The position numbers and the translations under genes were made by a program. The notes below the pieces were generated by a model. The model was not told where the DNA came from. It ran no database searches and worked only from the letters and a program-made list of their open reading frames with translations. Below are positions 36,976-46,580 of a DNA stretch of 64,000 nt, one piece after another (position 1 is the stretch's first letter; each line of letters starts with the position of its first letter). Origin of the DNA: Zingiber officinale (lineage: Eukaryota; Streptophyta; Magnoliopsida; Zingiberales; Zingiberaceae); the NCBI RefSeq assembly GCF_018446385.1, contig NC_056004.1:27720492-27784491 (forward strand), given 5' to 3'.

Positions 36976-37710
36976 CAACCCCCTAAATATCGTGCCACTA
37001 TCTGCTTCTCTATCTTAGACAAGTCATTTCGTACAATCAATTGGAAGAATTCATTCGTGTATTTGTCGACCGGTCTCATGCTTATCTCAACGAGTGAAGT
37101 GACTGGAATAGAGCTTGGGTGCAGCCGAAAGGAAAGAAGTGCTCCTTCATATTCTTCTACATATCCTCCCAATCATTTGGGATTTTCCATGTTTGTCCCA
37201 TGAGTGTCGCATCTACTCCCACCATGCCGATGCTCATTCCATGAGTCTGATGACAATCAATTTTACCTTCATCCGATCTAATACTTGCTTATAGTCAAAA
37301 ATTCGCTCCACTTTGTTGATCCAATCAACAAAGCCCTCTGCTTGCAATGAACTAGAAAATTTCAACAGTTCAACTTGAAAATTGTGATCTCCATAGGGTT
37401 CCTCCCAATCATGACGCTCCTGGTATGTAGCCTATTTGTGAAAAGAGTTCTTGAAGGAAGACTTAGATTTACAATATGAGAGTCCATGTCCTTCAATAAT
37501 TCGTGTTGTCTCGGTTAGATGATGGGTTAAGTTTGCGACTTGCCTCTGTAAATCCTTCATCATCATTATGTCATGAATGTTATGATCACGGTGCGAAGCT
37601 TTCTCAGTCTGAACTTGTTTATTGTTATGATCATGACCTCGACCTCGATCTCGACCACGATGGCATTCCATTAAATCTAACTATGACCCTCGCTCTTAAT
37701 TGACGTTGGA
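36976..37710 (-). pseudogene. Gag region of the old gypsy element (fossil)
   Basis: - strand. Gag wording such as 'DWINKVERIFDYKQV' (about 37310-37270) and 'EFFQLIVRNDLSKIEKQIVA' (37060-36990), preceded by a His/Arg-rich N-terminal part near 37650-37450. Broken in many places. Confidence 0.7.
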
Positions 37711-37739
37711 TAAAATAGTGATTATTCTATTGGCTAACA

Positions 37740-38215
37740 AAAAGGAAAATTGGAGTAGAAGGTAAAAAGAGAATTCAAAGAAGATAAAGAAAAAGCCCAC
37801 CGTATGTCAAATAAAGAAATTTTGTTAATATTAAAGCATAATTTTTCATACAGCTAACCGGTATTATATATACTCTAGACCTAAATACTTGAAAAAAAAT
37901 TCCTAAATTTTATACCACAATTTCAATCTTATAAAGAAATCAAAAGGAACCTTATAAAAAAATCATAATAGATAAAAATTAATAAAATATGAGACAATCC
38001 CTCGCCCTAAATATCAAATATATTTAAAAAATATTTTAAATATTATAAAATAAAAATGATTAAAAATAATAAAAATATTCTAAAACGAATTAGACGGCGA
38101 AATTTAAATCTAAACATGGACGATTACAAATTTTTTGATAATGAACATAAATTTTAAATTATATCTTCATTGTCACCTGATTCGAATCCGGATAAAAAAC
38201 TATATCCTCCGATCC
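37740..38215 (-). repeat. 5' LTR of the old gypsy element (diverged)
   Basis: Diverged partner of 30310-30830. Its right end lies about 480 bases upstream of the SPL start codon. Confidence 0.6.
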
Positions 38216-38693
38216 GGCATCTCTCTCTGTAACTTCCGTTTACCTTCAACTTTCATGCCTCTCACCCTATATCATGCCTACTCATAGAGCAACCTCCATC
38301 TTACGTGCTTCATTGGACGGGGCCGGTGAGCACCCACTCTTCCCTCCCTCCTCTCTTTTTACCCGTCGCATTGAATGCTTGAATAATAATTGAATCCTGT
38401 CAGAGATTATTGAAAGGTGGTGTGCTAGAGGAGCAGAGGCCGAGCCCCAGATTAGTGGATCTATCACTGCTATTGCTCATAAACCTTGCACTGTCTCCCT
38501 GTCTCGCCAACACCTCTGCCATCTCGCCAAGCGGAGATTTTTATTAGCTGGTCTGACTACTGCGCACGGGTTTTTATTGCCTAGATTTGCTCCGCTGGTT
38601 CTTGATTCTCTTCTTCATGTTAGTGGATTCTTGATTGGTGTGTTCCGGTTTCTTTCGGCGAGAGAAAAATAGTTCGCGAGGAGGCCGCTCCCG
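38216..38693 (+). promoter_or_regulatory. Upstream region and probable 5' leader of the SPL gene
   Basis: Pyrimidine-rich patches (38336-38362) and a TATA-like CTATATCA near 38268 fit a plant promoter, but no start site can be proved. A small upstream open frame, ATG at 38617 to TGA at 38634 (five codons), lies in the likely leader and could lower translation. The space to the old gypsy LTR is only about 480 bases. Confidence 0.45.
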
Positions 38694-40081
38694 ATGGAGT
38701 GGAGCTCCAAGATGCCGGCTTGGGACCTCGCCGATCTCGAGCAGAGCGCGGAGCTCAACCTGGGTTCTTTAGTGGGGCCGAGCTTCGTTCTCGGTAGCCA
38801 CAGTGGCGGGTTGATGGATTGCTCTGTCGATCTGAAACTGGGTGGTTTGGGTGACTTCAGGCAGCCGGGGAGTTGGGGCAACCGGCCACCGGCGGCAGCG
38901 ATGGCGGTGGCAGTGACGGCGGTTCCGTCCAAGAGAACTCGGGCCGTCGGCAATGGCGGTCTCGGCGCCTCTTGCTTGGTCGACGGGTGCAAATCCGACC
39001 TGAGTAACTCCCGGGAGTATCATCGGCGGCACAAGGTGTGCGAAGTCCATTCCAAGACTCCGGTCGTGATGGTGGGGGGCCAAGAGCAACGCTTCTGCCA
39101 ACAGTGTAGCAGGTAATGGAATGGAACAGGTTAGATTGCAAAATAGTGTCCGTAATCAAACGTAGTTTCTTTTCTCTTCTTTTAATTCCAGTCGATTGCC
39201 ATACGAATGGTCAATGAATTGCCGTGTGGGTGTGTTTTTTTCCTCTGATTTCCACAGGTTTCACCAACTGGTGGAGTTTGATGAGGTTAAACGAAGCTGT
39301 CGAAAACGACTGGATGGGCATAATCGGCGCCGACGGAAGCCTCCACCAGAATCCATTAATCCTGGCAGCGTATTTCCAAATAACCCTGGTAAAACTTTGA
39401 GATTCGGCTTCTTGCTTGGAAAACACTTATCCCTCCTGTAGATCTGAAGCTAACTATAAGTTTGTGTGATGTTCAGGAAGCAGGTTCTTAATGTATCCTT
39501 ATCTGACTCCCACTCCAACACAAGGCCACAGGTGGTCTGGGATCATCAAACCCGAGGACACACTACGCAGAGCTCAATTGGCCCAACAGGCTATCAACGA
39601 CCAACAATGCACCACCAGAAACATAAATCAGTTTCCTAGTCTGCAAGATGGCAATTCTCCCTTCGGCCGACCACAGGCCACGTTGCAGCCCTTTCTCGAG
39701 ACCATCTCAGCGAAGAGCAGCAGCTGCAGCAGAATTCTCTCCGAGAGATCACCGACGCAAGTGTTCAACTCCGATTGTGCTCTCTCTCTTCTGTCATCAG
39801 CTCGGGATGTAGGCGTCGGCGTGGGCCAAATGCTGCCTGCTGGTAGGATTCCTATTCACCCGTCCCTGATTTCAGGCCTGCCCTTCGCCAATGCTGCTCA
39901 AGCTTCAGGCTATGTTTCAGCAGCAACAGGGTTTTCTTGCTCGACGGCTGAGGATGAGCAAGTAGGCAATGTGTTTATATGTGGGGCCGAGACAGGTCTT
40001 CATTATCAGGGTGTGTTTAATGTGACGGGAGGAGAGTCGTCAGATGAGGCTTCACGAGCTCTTCCCTTTTCTTGGCAGTAA
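38694..40081 (+). CDS. SPL: SQUAMOSA promoter-binding-like (SPL) transcription factor, three exons
   Basis: Nuclear DNA-binding protein of the plant SBP-box family, which binds GTAC-core sites and controls phase change, branching and organ size. Exons 38694-39112, 39258-39388 and 39477-40081 with GT-AG introns of 145 and 88 bases give 384 residues and a TAA stop. The SBP domain spans about residues 94-170. Zinc site 1 is C94, C99, C116, H119; zinc site 2 is C135, C138, H142, C154; a bipartite nuclear signal runs from K151-R152 to RRRRK at 163-167. The first intron splits the domain after residue 139, the position conserved in this family. The start [17 protein letters not shown] resembles the SPL13/SPL16/SPL18 group. 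Exon 3 has a miR156 site. All frames are open, so the gene looks intact. The exact paralogue is not decided. Confidence 0.95.
39777..39796 (+). promoter_or_regulatory. miR156 target site in SPL exon 3
   Basis: GTGCTCTCTCTCTTCTGTCA, the canonical 20-base miR156/157 target of SPL genes, encoding ALSLLS within the peptide DCALSLLSS. It predicts transcript cleavage in the juvenile phase and release as miR156 falls. Confidence 0.95.
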
Positions 40082-40668
40082 ATTAACTGATCTCTTTTAA
40101 TAATAATCCAAGTTCTAACACAGTTTGATCACCTCTCCAGGTTCTGTATCGCTCTTATCTTGTTTTTGGTCCGTCCATGCATATGTTCATGATCAATTGC
40201 AATCTCTTCTCCTCCTTATTGGAGAGGCTCCTCTCTGAAATTTATCGTAAGTTGAGTTCTTGGCCTTCTGGCTTCTGTTCCCCTTCGTTACACGATGAAC
40301 ACATAGCCATTTAATCATGACATTTGCGGGGGGAAAAATTCATTCTGATTGGTTGGAGACGTAAATTAATACAAGGAAAATTACAAGTGGGCAAGGTTCG
40401 GGTGAGTTGTAAAATACTAGTTAAAAATGTTGATGTTATCATGGATGTCAGTAGTCCCTAACAGTGAAACAGTAGCCTTCAACTTCTTGTGAAGCACTGG
40501 AGCATCGTGTGATCCATTATAGGACACCAAGTCAAAGTACATGTTTCTGAGCTCTTGACCATACAGTTGAATATGCGAATCGGGTTGGAAATTTTATGGA
40601 TTTTATATCTCTATCCGTACAAATAGGGATGATATATTTATATCCATATTTATAAAAAGTATATTTTA

Positions 40669-40700
<32 letters not shown>

Positions 40701-40789
40701 AAATAAATTAAACATCTATATAATCTAATTCTTAACGAAAATAATTAATAAATTTTAAGATTTTTATAATATATATTAATACAGTGCAT
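40082..40789. other. 3' flank of the SPL gene
   Basis: Probable 3' untranslated region at first (AATAATAA at about 40098). A stop-terminated - strand frame of 56 codons lies at 40417-40587. A (TA)n microsatellite lies at 40668-40693. Confidence 0.45.
40417..40587 (-). pseudogene. Unrecognised coding-like fragment, - strand
   Basis: The frame reads QLYGQELRNMYFDLVSYNG then SHDAPVLHKKLKATVSLLGT and DIHDNINIFN before a TAG. Its composition looks like real protein, and a stop lies close upstream, so it could be the last exon of a decayed gene or a transduced fragment. I do not recognise the family. Confidence 0.35.
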
Positions 40790-40819
40790 GATGATGTGGT
40801 CTGATAAAGAGGGAGAGTC

Positions 40820-41410
40820 AGAAGTCGAGGAGGCATGACAGTCATAAGTCAAGAGGACGTGACAGTCATAATAGGGATGACAATGGATCGGGTTCGGATC
40901 GGATTCTATATCCTCCGTCCCTATACCCATCGTGTATAGGATCTCTGATGGGTATATTCATACCCATTAAATAATCGGATATCTTCTATAGTTATAATTT
41001 TTCTTCTTTCTATCCAACTATTATCATTCAATAAAAATATATTAAAATTAATGATCTATTAATATATATATATATATAGATAATTAAAAAAATAGATTAA
41101 ACATCTAATTGTCTCCTCATAATATCATCTATATAGTCTCCTCATAATATCAACAAAAATAGTAAGTTGATTTTGGAAAAAAAAAAAACTTTCTTTAATA
41201 TATGTATATATATTATTTAATCGGGTATTCGAGTCGGGTATCAGGTATTGATAGTCCCTCCATACCCTCCTCCATTCGGGTCGGATGTCGGATCCTCCAT
41301 CGGGTTCGGGTGAAATTGTCATCCCTAAGTCATAAGTCAAGGGGGCGTGACAGTCAGAAGTCAAGAGGACGTGACAGTTAGAAATCAAGGAGAACGTGAC
41401 AATCAACATA
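40820..41410. repeat. About 24-base tandem repeats in the Tat-like LTR, split by the MITE
   Basis: Units of the type 'AGTCATAAGTCAAGAGGACGTGAC' occur two to three times before 40872 and three to four times after 41327. The MITE sits within the array. Confidence 0.75.
40872..41327. mobile_element. hAT-type MITE
   Basis: 456 bases with 13-base terminal inverted repeats (TAGGGATGACAAT ... ATTGTCATCCCTA) and the 8-base duplication AGTCATAA at 40864-40871 and 41328-41335. An 8-base duplication with TAGGG-type ends indicates the hAT superfamily. It has no coding capacity. The ends carry 'GGATCGGGTTCGG'-like text, and the inside contains TA-rich microsatellite sequence near 41060-41080. Confidence 0.88.
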
Positions 41411-41647
41411 TATGGAACGATGTCAGCAACCTGATTCCTGGCCGGGTTTCAACAGACCAGGACTCCAGATTTGAGACACCTGGGGAGACAGGCGGATGAC
41501 ACCTGACCAAGATATGACGGGTTAAGCTTTCGCGGCCTGGAGGTACTTAGGCTTGGTGCTCTCAATAAGCTAAAACTTCCGGTCAGCTAACTCTCGGCCA
41601 GCGCTTGGACTATCTTTTCACAGTCTCGGCCTCCCAAGGTCTAGGCC

Positions 41648-41833
41648 AAGGCATTATACTCGGCTAATCATCCAAGGTTGTCATATTCTTTCCCGATCAG
41701 GGCAGAAAGCGCTGCAGGACAACAAGGTCAGGGAATCATAAAGGCATTATACTCGGTCGATCATCCAAGGTTGTCATATTCTTTCCCGATCGGGACAGAA
41801 AATGCTACAGGACAACAAGGTCAGGGAATCGTA
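41648..41833. repeat. 93-base tandem duplication in the Tat-like LTR
   Basis: The segment starting AAGGCATTATACTCGG at 41648 is repeated from 41741 with a few substitutions. Confidence 0.85.
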
Positions 41834-42367
41834 ACCGCTTGTCAGAGAATAACTGTCAAATATCAAGGAATATTCCAACGGTCTGCAGTCACCTGCGAAT
41901 GGAGCGTTCCTTCAGGCTATAGGGAAATGTCACGTGTCCTCCATCACCCGATAAGTTCTGACACTCGACATTCTTTGATATCAGCCAGGCTCCAGAAGGT
42001 ACGCACTGTCATATAAAAAGGGAGGACCTCTCCCTTTCGCAAGTATGTTCTCTCGCACATTCGCTCTTGTCTTCTACTTTCTTTTTTCTTCATACACTGT
42101 TCTTCTGGGGAAAAAGTATCTGACTTGAGCGTCGTTGGGCCTGTTCCGGGGACTTTTTCCCTGGTTTCTGGCCTCTAATGCCCGTGCGCCTGTTTGAGTA
42201 TGTGCAGAGCTCAGGTACCGCAGACTCAGTTATCGTCGTCCGTCAGTACCACGTGGGAGTCTATTTTTGGAAGCGCATACTAGAAAGGTGGCTTAGTCGC
42301 CCCTCCGTAAACGCCAGCAACATTTTACCCGACCTTCATCCGACTCAGATTCCGGACAGGATCAATT

Positions 42368-42385
42368 TGGCGTCATCTGTGGGAA
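42368..42385 (+). other. Primer-binding site of the Tat-like element
   Basis: TGGCGTCATCTGTGGG, close to the TGGCGCCGTCTGTGGG type used by plant Tat/Athila gypsy elements. Confidence 0.65.
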
Positions 42386-43357
42386 ACTGCTTCACCTGTT
42401 CTGGAACATGAAGATAGAGGATACCGGACAAATCTGTTGGGATCCTTTGGATGGCTAGAGAGGGGGGAATGAATAGCCTCCACCAAAATCTTAATCTTTT
42501 CACAAAAATTCTAAGTGAGTTTGTTAGCGCAGCGGAAAATAAGCAAACAAAAAGAAATTATACGAGAAAAGAACCAAGCACCACTAACACAAGATATACG
42601 AGGTTCGGGGATAACTTGCCCCTACTCCTCGGCGTGTCCGTGAGGTGGACGAGCCCTTGATCTTCGGTAGATCACACCCCGGATGACTCCGGCTAATGAA
42701 GCTCTCCTTCTCGGTGGAGAAACCTCTCCACAAAGTCTTCGAACAGATTTAAAATGAAGCACACAAGACTTACATATCACAGTGGCTCAAAGAAAATCGA
42801 AGTAAGTTCACAGCCACGAAGATGATGAAGACAGAGTCCAAGAACACAACAAGCTCTCAACCGAAACACACACAGCTTTTTACTTGCTTCTCGTTCTCTC
42901 CTTCTTTCCAGCATACACTGCTTCTTATGTCTCTGCATTCGATCAGCCTGCACCGGATCGCTGCCAACCTGCACCGAATCCCTGCTGCAAGCTACGACGT
43001 CGCTAATCGCTTCTCTTCCTCTTCTGATTCTCTGAGCTCACACCAATAGAACCACGGTCTTCACTGTTGCCTCTGAGCTCGAACCAATCACCAAGAGTTA
43101 AGCCAATCGCCGCCTGATCACTGCCAGAAACATAGCCAATCACAACCTGTAGCCGTTGCTGCTTCAAATGCATTTGACGCAGACAAAGCAGTGGAAAGAT
43201 CCTTTGTCTCAGTCCTTTGATGAGGCTTAATTTGAAACTAAGCACTGGTATGGTACCTACAACCTGTATCTCCAAAAGACTCACAGCAGAAGGTTAAACA
43301 GAGATGGGCAAAAAGAAGTGCGAATCAGAAAATATCAGAGAAAGCACATGCACAATG

Positions 43358-43735
43358 AACTTAACTGTGGATCGGTCAGCAGACCGATCCATAGATTTCT
43401 AGACCGATCAGTATTTCTCCTGATCAGTCTGGAAGGAGTCTGATCGGTCTGTGGACCGATCAGACTATGGGTGGATCGGTGCACAGACCGATCCCCCCCT
43501 CGATTCTGAGCTCCGTCAATTGTTGCTGATCGGTCAGTAGACCGATCAGATAGCCCACAGAAGCTTCTGTGTGGTAATTGATCGATCCACAGACCGATCA
43601 GATAACCCACAGAAACTCTCTGTGTGGTTTCTGATCGGTCCATAGACCGATCAGAGACTTCAAGTATCACTGGATCGGTCTGTCGACCGATCTAGTCACA
43701 CAGAGTATCACTGGATCGGTCTGTTGACCGATCCA
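43358..43735. repeat. GATCGGTC palindrome array, left LTR
   Basis: Eight or nine units of the type 'GATCGGTCTGTAGACCGATC' separated by 10-25 bases. Also present in the other two LTRs (about 52998-53365 and 62570-62940). Confidence 0.88.
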
Positions 43736-43784
43736 AAGTCCCTGAGTTAGTTTTAGAGCTTCCCAGCCCTAAACTCTAACGTCT

Positions 43785-44070
43785 TCTTGGTCCAGAGAAT
43801 GAGCTACCGAGCCCTCTCCGACTTCGTCCGGTCCAGAGAACGAGCTACCGAGCCCTCTCTGACCTAGTCCGGAGAACGAGCTGCCGAGCCCTCTCCGACT
43901 TCGTCCGGTCCAAAGAACGAGCTACCGAGCCCTCTCTGACCTAGTCCAGAGAACGAGCCGCCGAGCCCTCTCCGACTTCGTCTGGTCCAGAGAACGAGCT
44001 ACCGAGCCCTCTCTGACTTCGTCTAGTCCAGAGAACGAGCTACCGAGCCCTCTCTGACTTCGCGTGCCAA
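43785..44070. repeat. About 40-base tandem repeat, left LTR
   Basis: Seven or so units containing 'AGAACGAGCTACCGAGCCCT' followed by 'CTCYGACTTCGTC'. Counterparts at about 53415-53695 and 62990-63265. Confidence 0.85.
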
Positions 44071-44203
44071 GTATCCGTACTTGGAATTTTCCTCTCCTCA
44101 TGATCAACCTTGATCATTAATCAGTCTGAGTTTAATTAATATATGATACAAACTTAAATCAGTGTCAACATCAAAACAACAGCCAGGTCAGACTGTATCA
44201 ACA

Positions 44204-44217
44204 ATCTCCCCCTTTTT
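44204..44217 (-). other. Polypurine tract of the first copia unit
   Basis: On the - strand AAAAAGGGGGAGAT lies directly before the LTR, the expected second-strand primer. Confidence 0.8.
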
Positions 44218-44710
44218 ATTGTTTGACAACACCATTTAAGTTTAGATCAAAAATGTTCATATTTCCATATTTCCCTAATTTTAGGGGAATCAAAATCCTC
44301 CCCCTAAGATAGATACAACACCATGTAAGGAAAGGGGAATCAAGGTCCTCCCCCTAAAGCCAAACTTTCATTTATCTCTAAACTTAGGTATTCTCTCCCC
44401 CTTTGTCAAACACCGAAAAGGTGCGAATTAGATAAGAGAACGATAAGGACTCCCCCTTAACCCATACTGTATTTTTCTTAATTCACTTAGAACACCCTCT
44501 AAATGTATTATAAGATAGTGATAAATGAATAAGAGACATACAAGACAAGGCATATGAGTAGCATATTAAAAACTAATAAGGAGCAAAACAGAAAGAAAAT
44601 AAATAGCATACATAGATGAAATGAACAAGCATCCAGGTCAGACATAAAACATCCAACAAGCAACATCCAAAAACATAGACAGTCAAGATGTCATCATAGA
44701 ACAATGTATA

Positions 44711-46072
44711 TCAATCAGCCTCCTCATCATGAGGAGCATCAGCATCATCAACGGGAGGAATGGGTCCCTGAGGTGGCATGCCGCTGCTCGAGGACGGATA
44801 GCCCGGGAAATCCTGCGGAGGTGGATATCTGGCCATCCAATCCATAATCGCCTGATGTGTCACCCGCTGTTGACTGCGTAAATCATTGTAGCGCTGGTCA
44901 ATCCAGACGCGCAGCCCGTGAAGCTCAGCAACCAGCAGCTCATCGTGCCGATCAAAGCGACTCTCCAGCTCGGCGAACTGCCAGCGCAGATCAGGATCGG
45001 CCTCTCCATCGTCAGCAGGAGGAGGAGCAGCAACAGGAGCAACCTGTCGTGGAGGTCCCCGTGGTAACTCACCTAGGGCTCTCCCATCCTTCCACCGAAC
45101 GCCCCCATTTTGTCCTATGATTCCAGACTTGGAAAATGCCCGCTTCCCAAGTCTACAATCATGTCTGACCATCTTGATTAATCTACCCTTAGAGACATCA
45201 ATCTGAAGGGTCTCGAGCCAATCTGTAATTATATGCCCATAAGGCATATAAACAGTGTAGCCGCTCGGCTCACTATAGGAGATGATCGAAGAGTAGATGC
45301 TAGATATGATGTCAAAGTCGAGACGCCGACGTAATCCATAAAGCATCAGGCAATGATATGATCGGATCTCAGACAATGGTTTAGATGTGATAGGAAGAAG
45401 GCAGTTTGTGACAATTTTAAAAAGAATGTAGTCTTGAGGAGATAATCTCAAGGCTGCAAAAGTAGGAAAGTCAACATCTAACTCATCAAGCCCACCCGGT
45501 CTAGGTTGTCTGAAGAAATACTCATAGACGGAGTCAGGTGTGACATCAAAAGGTGAGGGTAGGGGGTCTGGTAGATCAGGAAATATCGAAAAGACATTAG
45601 CGGAACACCTCCGACAATCGAGATATTCAAAGAAGGATGAGAAACTGAAATCAAGAGTCCGCTTAGCAACTCTTGTTTTATAACCTTCATCATTAGGAAT
45701 CTGATGAAGGTTGTTATAAAACTCAGAGACCAAGTCATAGTTGATATCCCGTTCTAAGTAGACAAGTGAGTCAAGTTTGTAGTAGGCAATGATTTCATAC
45801 ACAGTTGGACAAAATTCGTCCATGAATCTACGATCTACAGACCTACAAGGGAGTAATTTGAAAGTTCTTTGTCTAAAGGCTTCCTCAAAATTGTGGTTCG
45901 GGAATCTCCCGGAAACAGAAGGTTGAGGTCGGGAAGGAGCCTTAGACTTCGACTTAGCAGGTGACTTAGAGGTACCCTCACCCTCACCCACTGGTTTCTT
46001 CCTAAGGTGTAACAATGTGAACCAATAGGGGAAATAAGTGAGCACCAGAGCCACAACACCCAAAAAGCACAA
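44711..46072 (-). CDS. Extra open frame after pol, first copia unit (function unknown)
   Basis: A 453-codon frame in sense orientation between RNase H and the 3' LTR, the place where SIRE-lineage elements carry an env-like frame. The middle contains 'DVDFPTFAALRLSPQD' and 'YMPYGHIITDWLETL', wording I associate with the 'putative plant transposon protein' family, not with a typical envelope. The C-terminus is Pro- and acid-rich. The hydrophobic first 23 residues could be a membrane segment. However, GT (46124-46123) and AG (46003-46002) signals on the - strand flank this stretch, and a short ATG-led exon lies before them, so it may be intron. This frame looks whole; the equivalent in the other unit is broken. 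The role is unknown to me. Confidence 0.65.
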   Translation of the reverse strand: MCFLGVVALVLTYFPYWFTLLHLRKKPVGEGEGTSKSPAKSKSKAPSRPQPSVSGRFPNHNFEEAFRQRTFKLLPCRSVDRRFMDEFCPTVYEIIAYYKLDSLVYLERDINYDLVSEFYNNLHQIPNDEGYKTRVAKRTLDFSFSSFFEYLDCRRCSANVFSIFPDLPDPLPSPFDVTPDSVYEYFFRQPRPGGLDELDVDFPTFAALRLSPQDYILFKIVTNCLLPITSKPLSEIRSYHCLMLYGLRRRLDFDIISSIYSSIISYSEPSGYTVYMPYGHIITDWLETLQIDVSKGRLIKMVRHDCRLGKRAFSKSGIIGQNGGVRWKDGRALGELPRGPPRQVAPVAAPPPADDGEADPDLRWQFAELESRFDRHDELLVAELHGLRVWIDQRYNDLRSQQRVTHQAIMDWMARYPPPQDFPGYPSSSSGMPPQGPIPPVDDADAPHDEEAD

Positions 46073-46319
46073 AATAGTGAGAAATGAAACCGAAATGCTA
46101 AGTTATAGAGAGGTGAAGAGTTACCTTGGTGCCATTGAAGGTTTGGCTAGAGCTTTGGCTAGGGTTCCGGCGTGCAAAGAGAAGAGAAGGGAAGAGATGG
46201 TGTAGGGAAGAGTCGGCTAGGGTTCCGCGTGAAAGAGAAAAAGAAGGGATCGGGAAGATTTAAGGGTTTGATGGGTGTACAGTTGATGAAATGATCAGAC
46301 GGCTTTCCGATCAGGAGTA

Positions 46320-46580
46320 TCAGGAGCCTCCTGATCGGTCTATAGACCGATCAGGAGACGATCAGTACTCGCTGATCGTTCCTTGGACCGATCAGGGAAC
46401 TTCCTGATCGGTCGGTAGACCGATAAGAGATTGATCAGTGGCTTTGTGCCAGATTGATCTGATCGGTCTCCAGACCGATCAGGGAACTCCCTGATCGGTC
46501 TGTAGACCGATCAGAAAGTGATCAGTAGCGGGCTCTGCGTGCCAGGCTAACCTGATCGGTCCGTAGACCGATTAGTGTCT
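46320..46580. repeat. GATCGGTC palindrome array, spacer of the first copia unit
   Basis: About five further palindromic units of the same kind as in the LTR, between the pol end and the extra frame. Counterpart at 55905-56150. Confidence 0.85.

Larger units (their letters stand above)
30310..38215 (-). mobile_element. Very old Ty3/gypsy element, - strand, heavily broken and invaded
   Basis: LTR-like blocks of about 470-500 bases at 30310-30830 and 37740-38215 share order and wording but are strongly diverged. Between them, on the - strand from right to left, come gag (37710-36976), protease (about 34074-33690), reverse transcriptase (about 33290-32790), RNase H (about 32500-32100) and integrase (about 31935-31160). 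Other sequences have been inserted between gag and protease. Dozens of breaks; by far the oldest element of the window. The pol wording (for example 'VCKMIIDDGNYENVISEEAV') suggests a plant chromovirus relative, but the lineage is uncertain. Confidence 0.75.
40790..42434 (+). mobile_element. Tat-like Ty3/gypsy element, 5' LTR and start of gag (left part)
   Basis: LTR from about 40790 to about 42358 on the + strand, including a MITE (40872-41327) and a 93-base tandem duplication. It has a TATA-like 'ATATAAAAAGGG' near 42012 and is followed at about 42368 by TGGCGTCATCTGTGGG, a Tat-type primer site. Gag begins just after that and is interrupted at 42434 by the copia array. The remainder continues at 63407. 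Boundaries of the LTR are approximate. Confidence 0.8.
42435..44203 (-). repeat. SIRE-type LTR, left copy (3' end of the array on the - strand)
   Basis: 1,769 bases from TGTTGGGATCC to GTATCAACA on the + strand. Includes a palindrome array (about 43358-43735) and a tandem repeat of about 40 bases (43785-44070). Confidence 0.93.

Noticed and set aside
38615-39159. - strand frames opposite SPL exon 1 (up to 125 codons)
   Set aside because: Mirror frames of the GC-rich coding exon.
39196-39441. Long frame across SPL exon 2 extending into both introns
   Set aside because: Splice signals at 39257/39258 and 39388/39389 and the conserved SBP domain define a shorter exon.
43358-44070. Second CRISPR-like array of repeats and spacers
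   Set aside because: Part of the copia LTR, present identically in three LTR copies. Ordinary LTR repeats.
44860-45120. Frames antisense to the extra copia frame
   Set aside because: Mirror frames within a coding region, repeated in the second unit at the same relative place.
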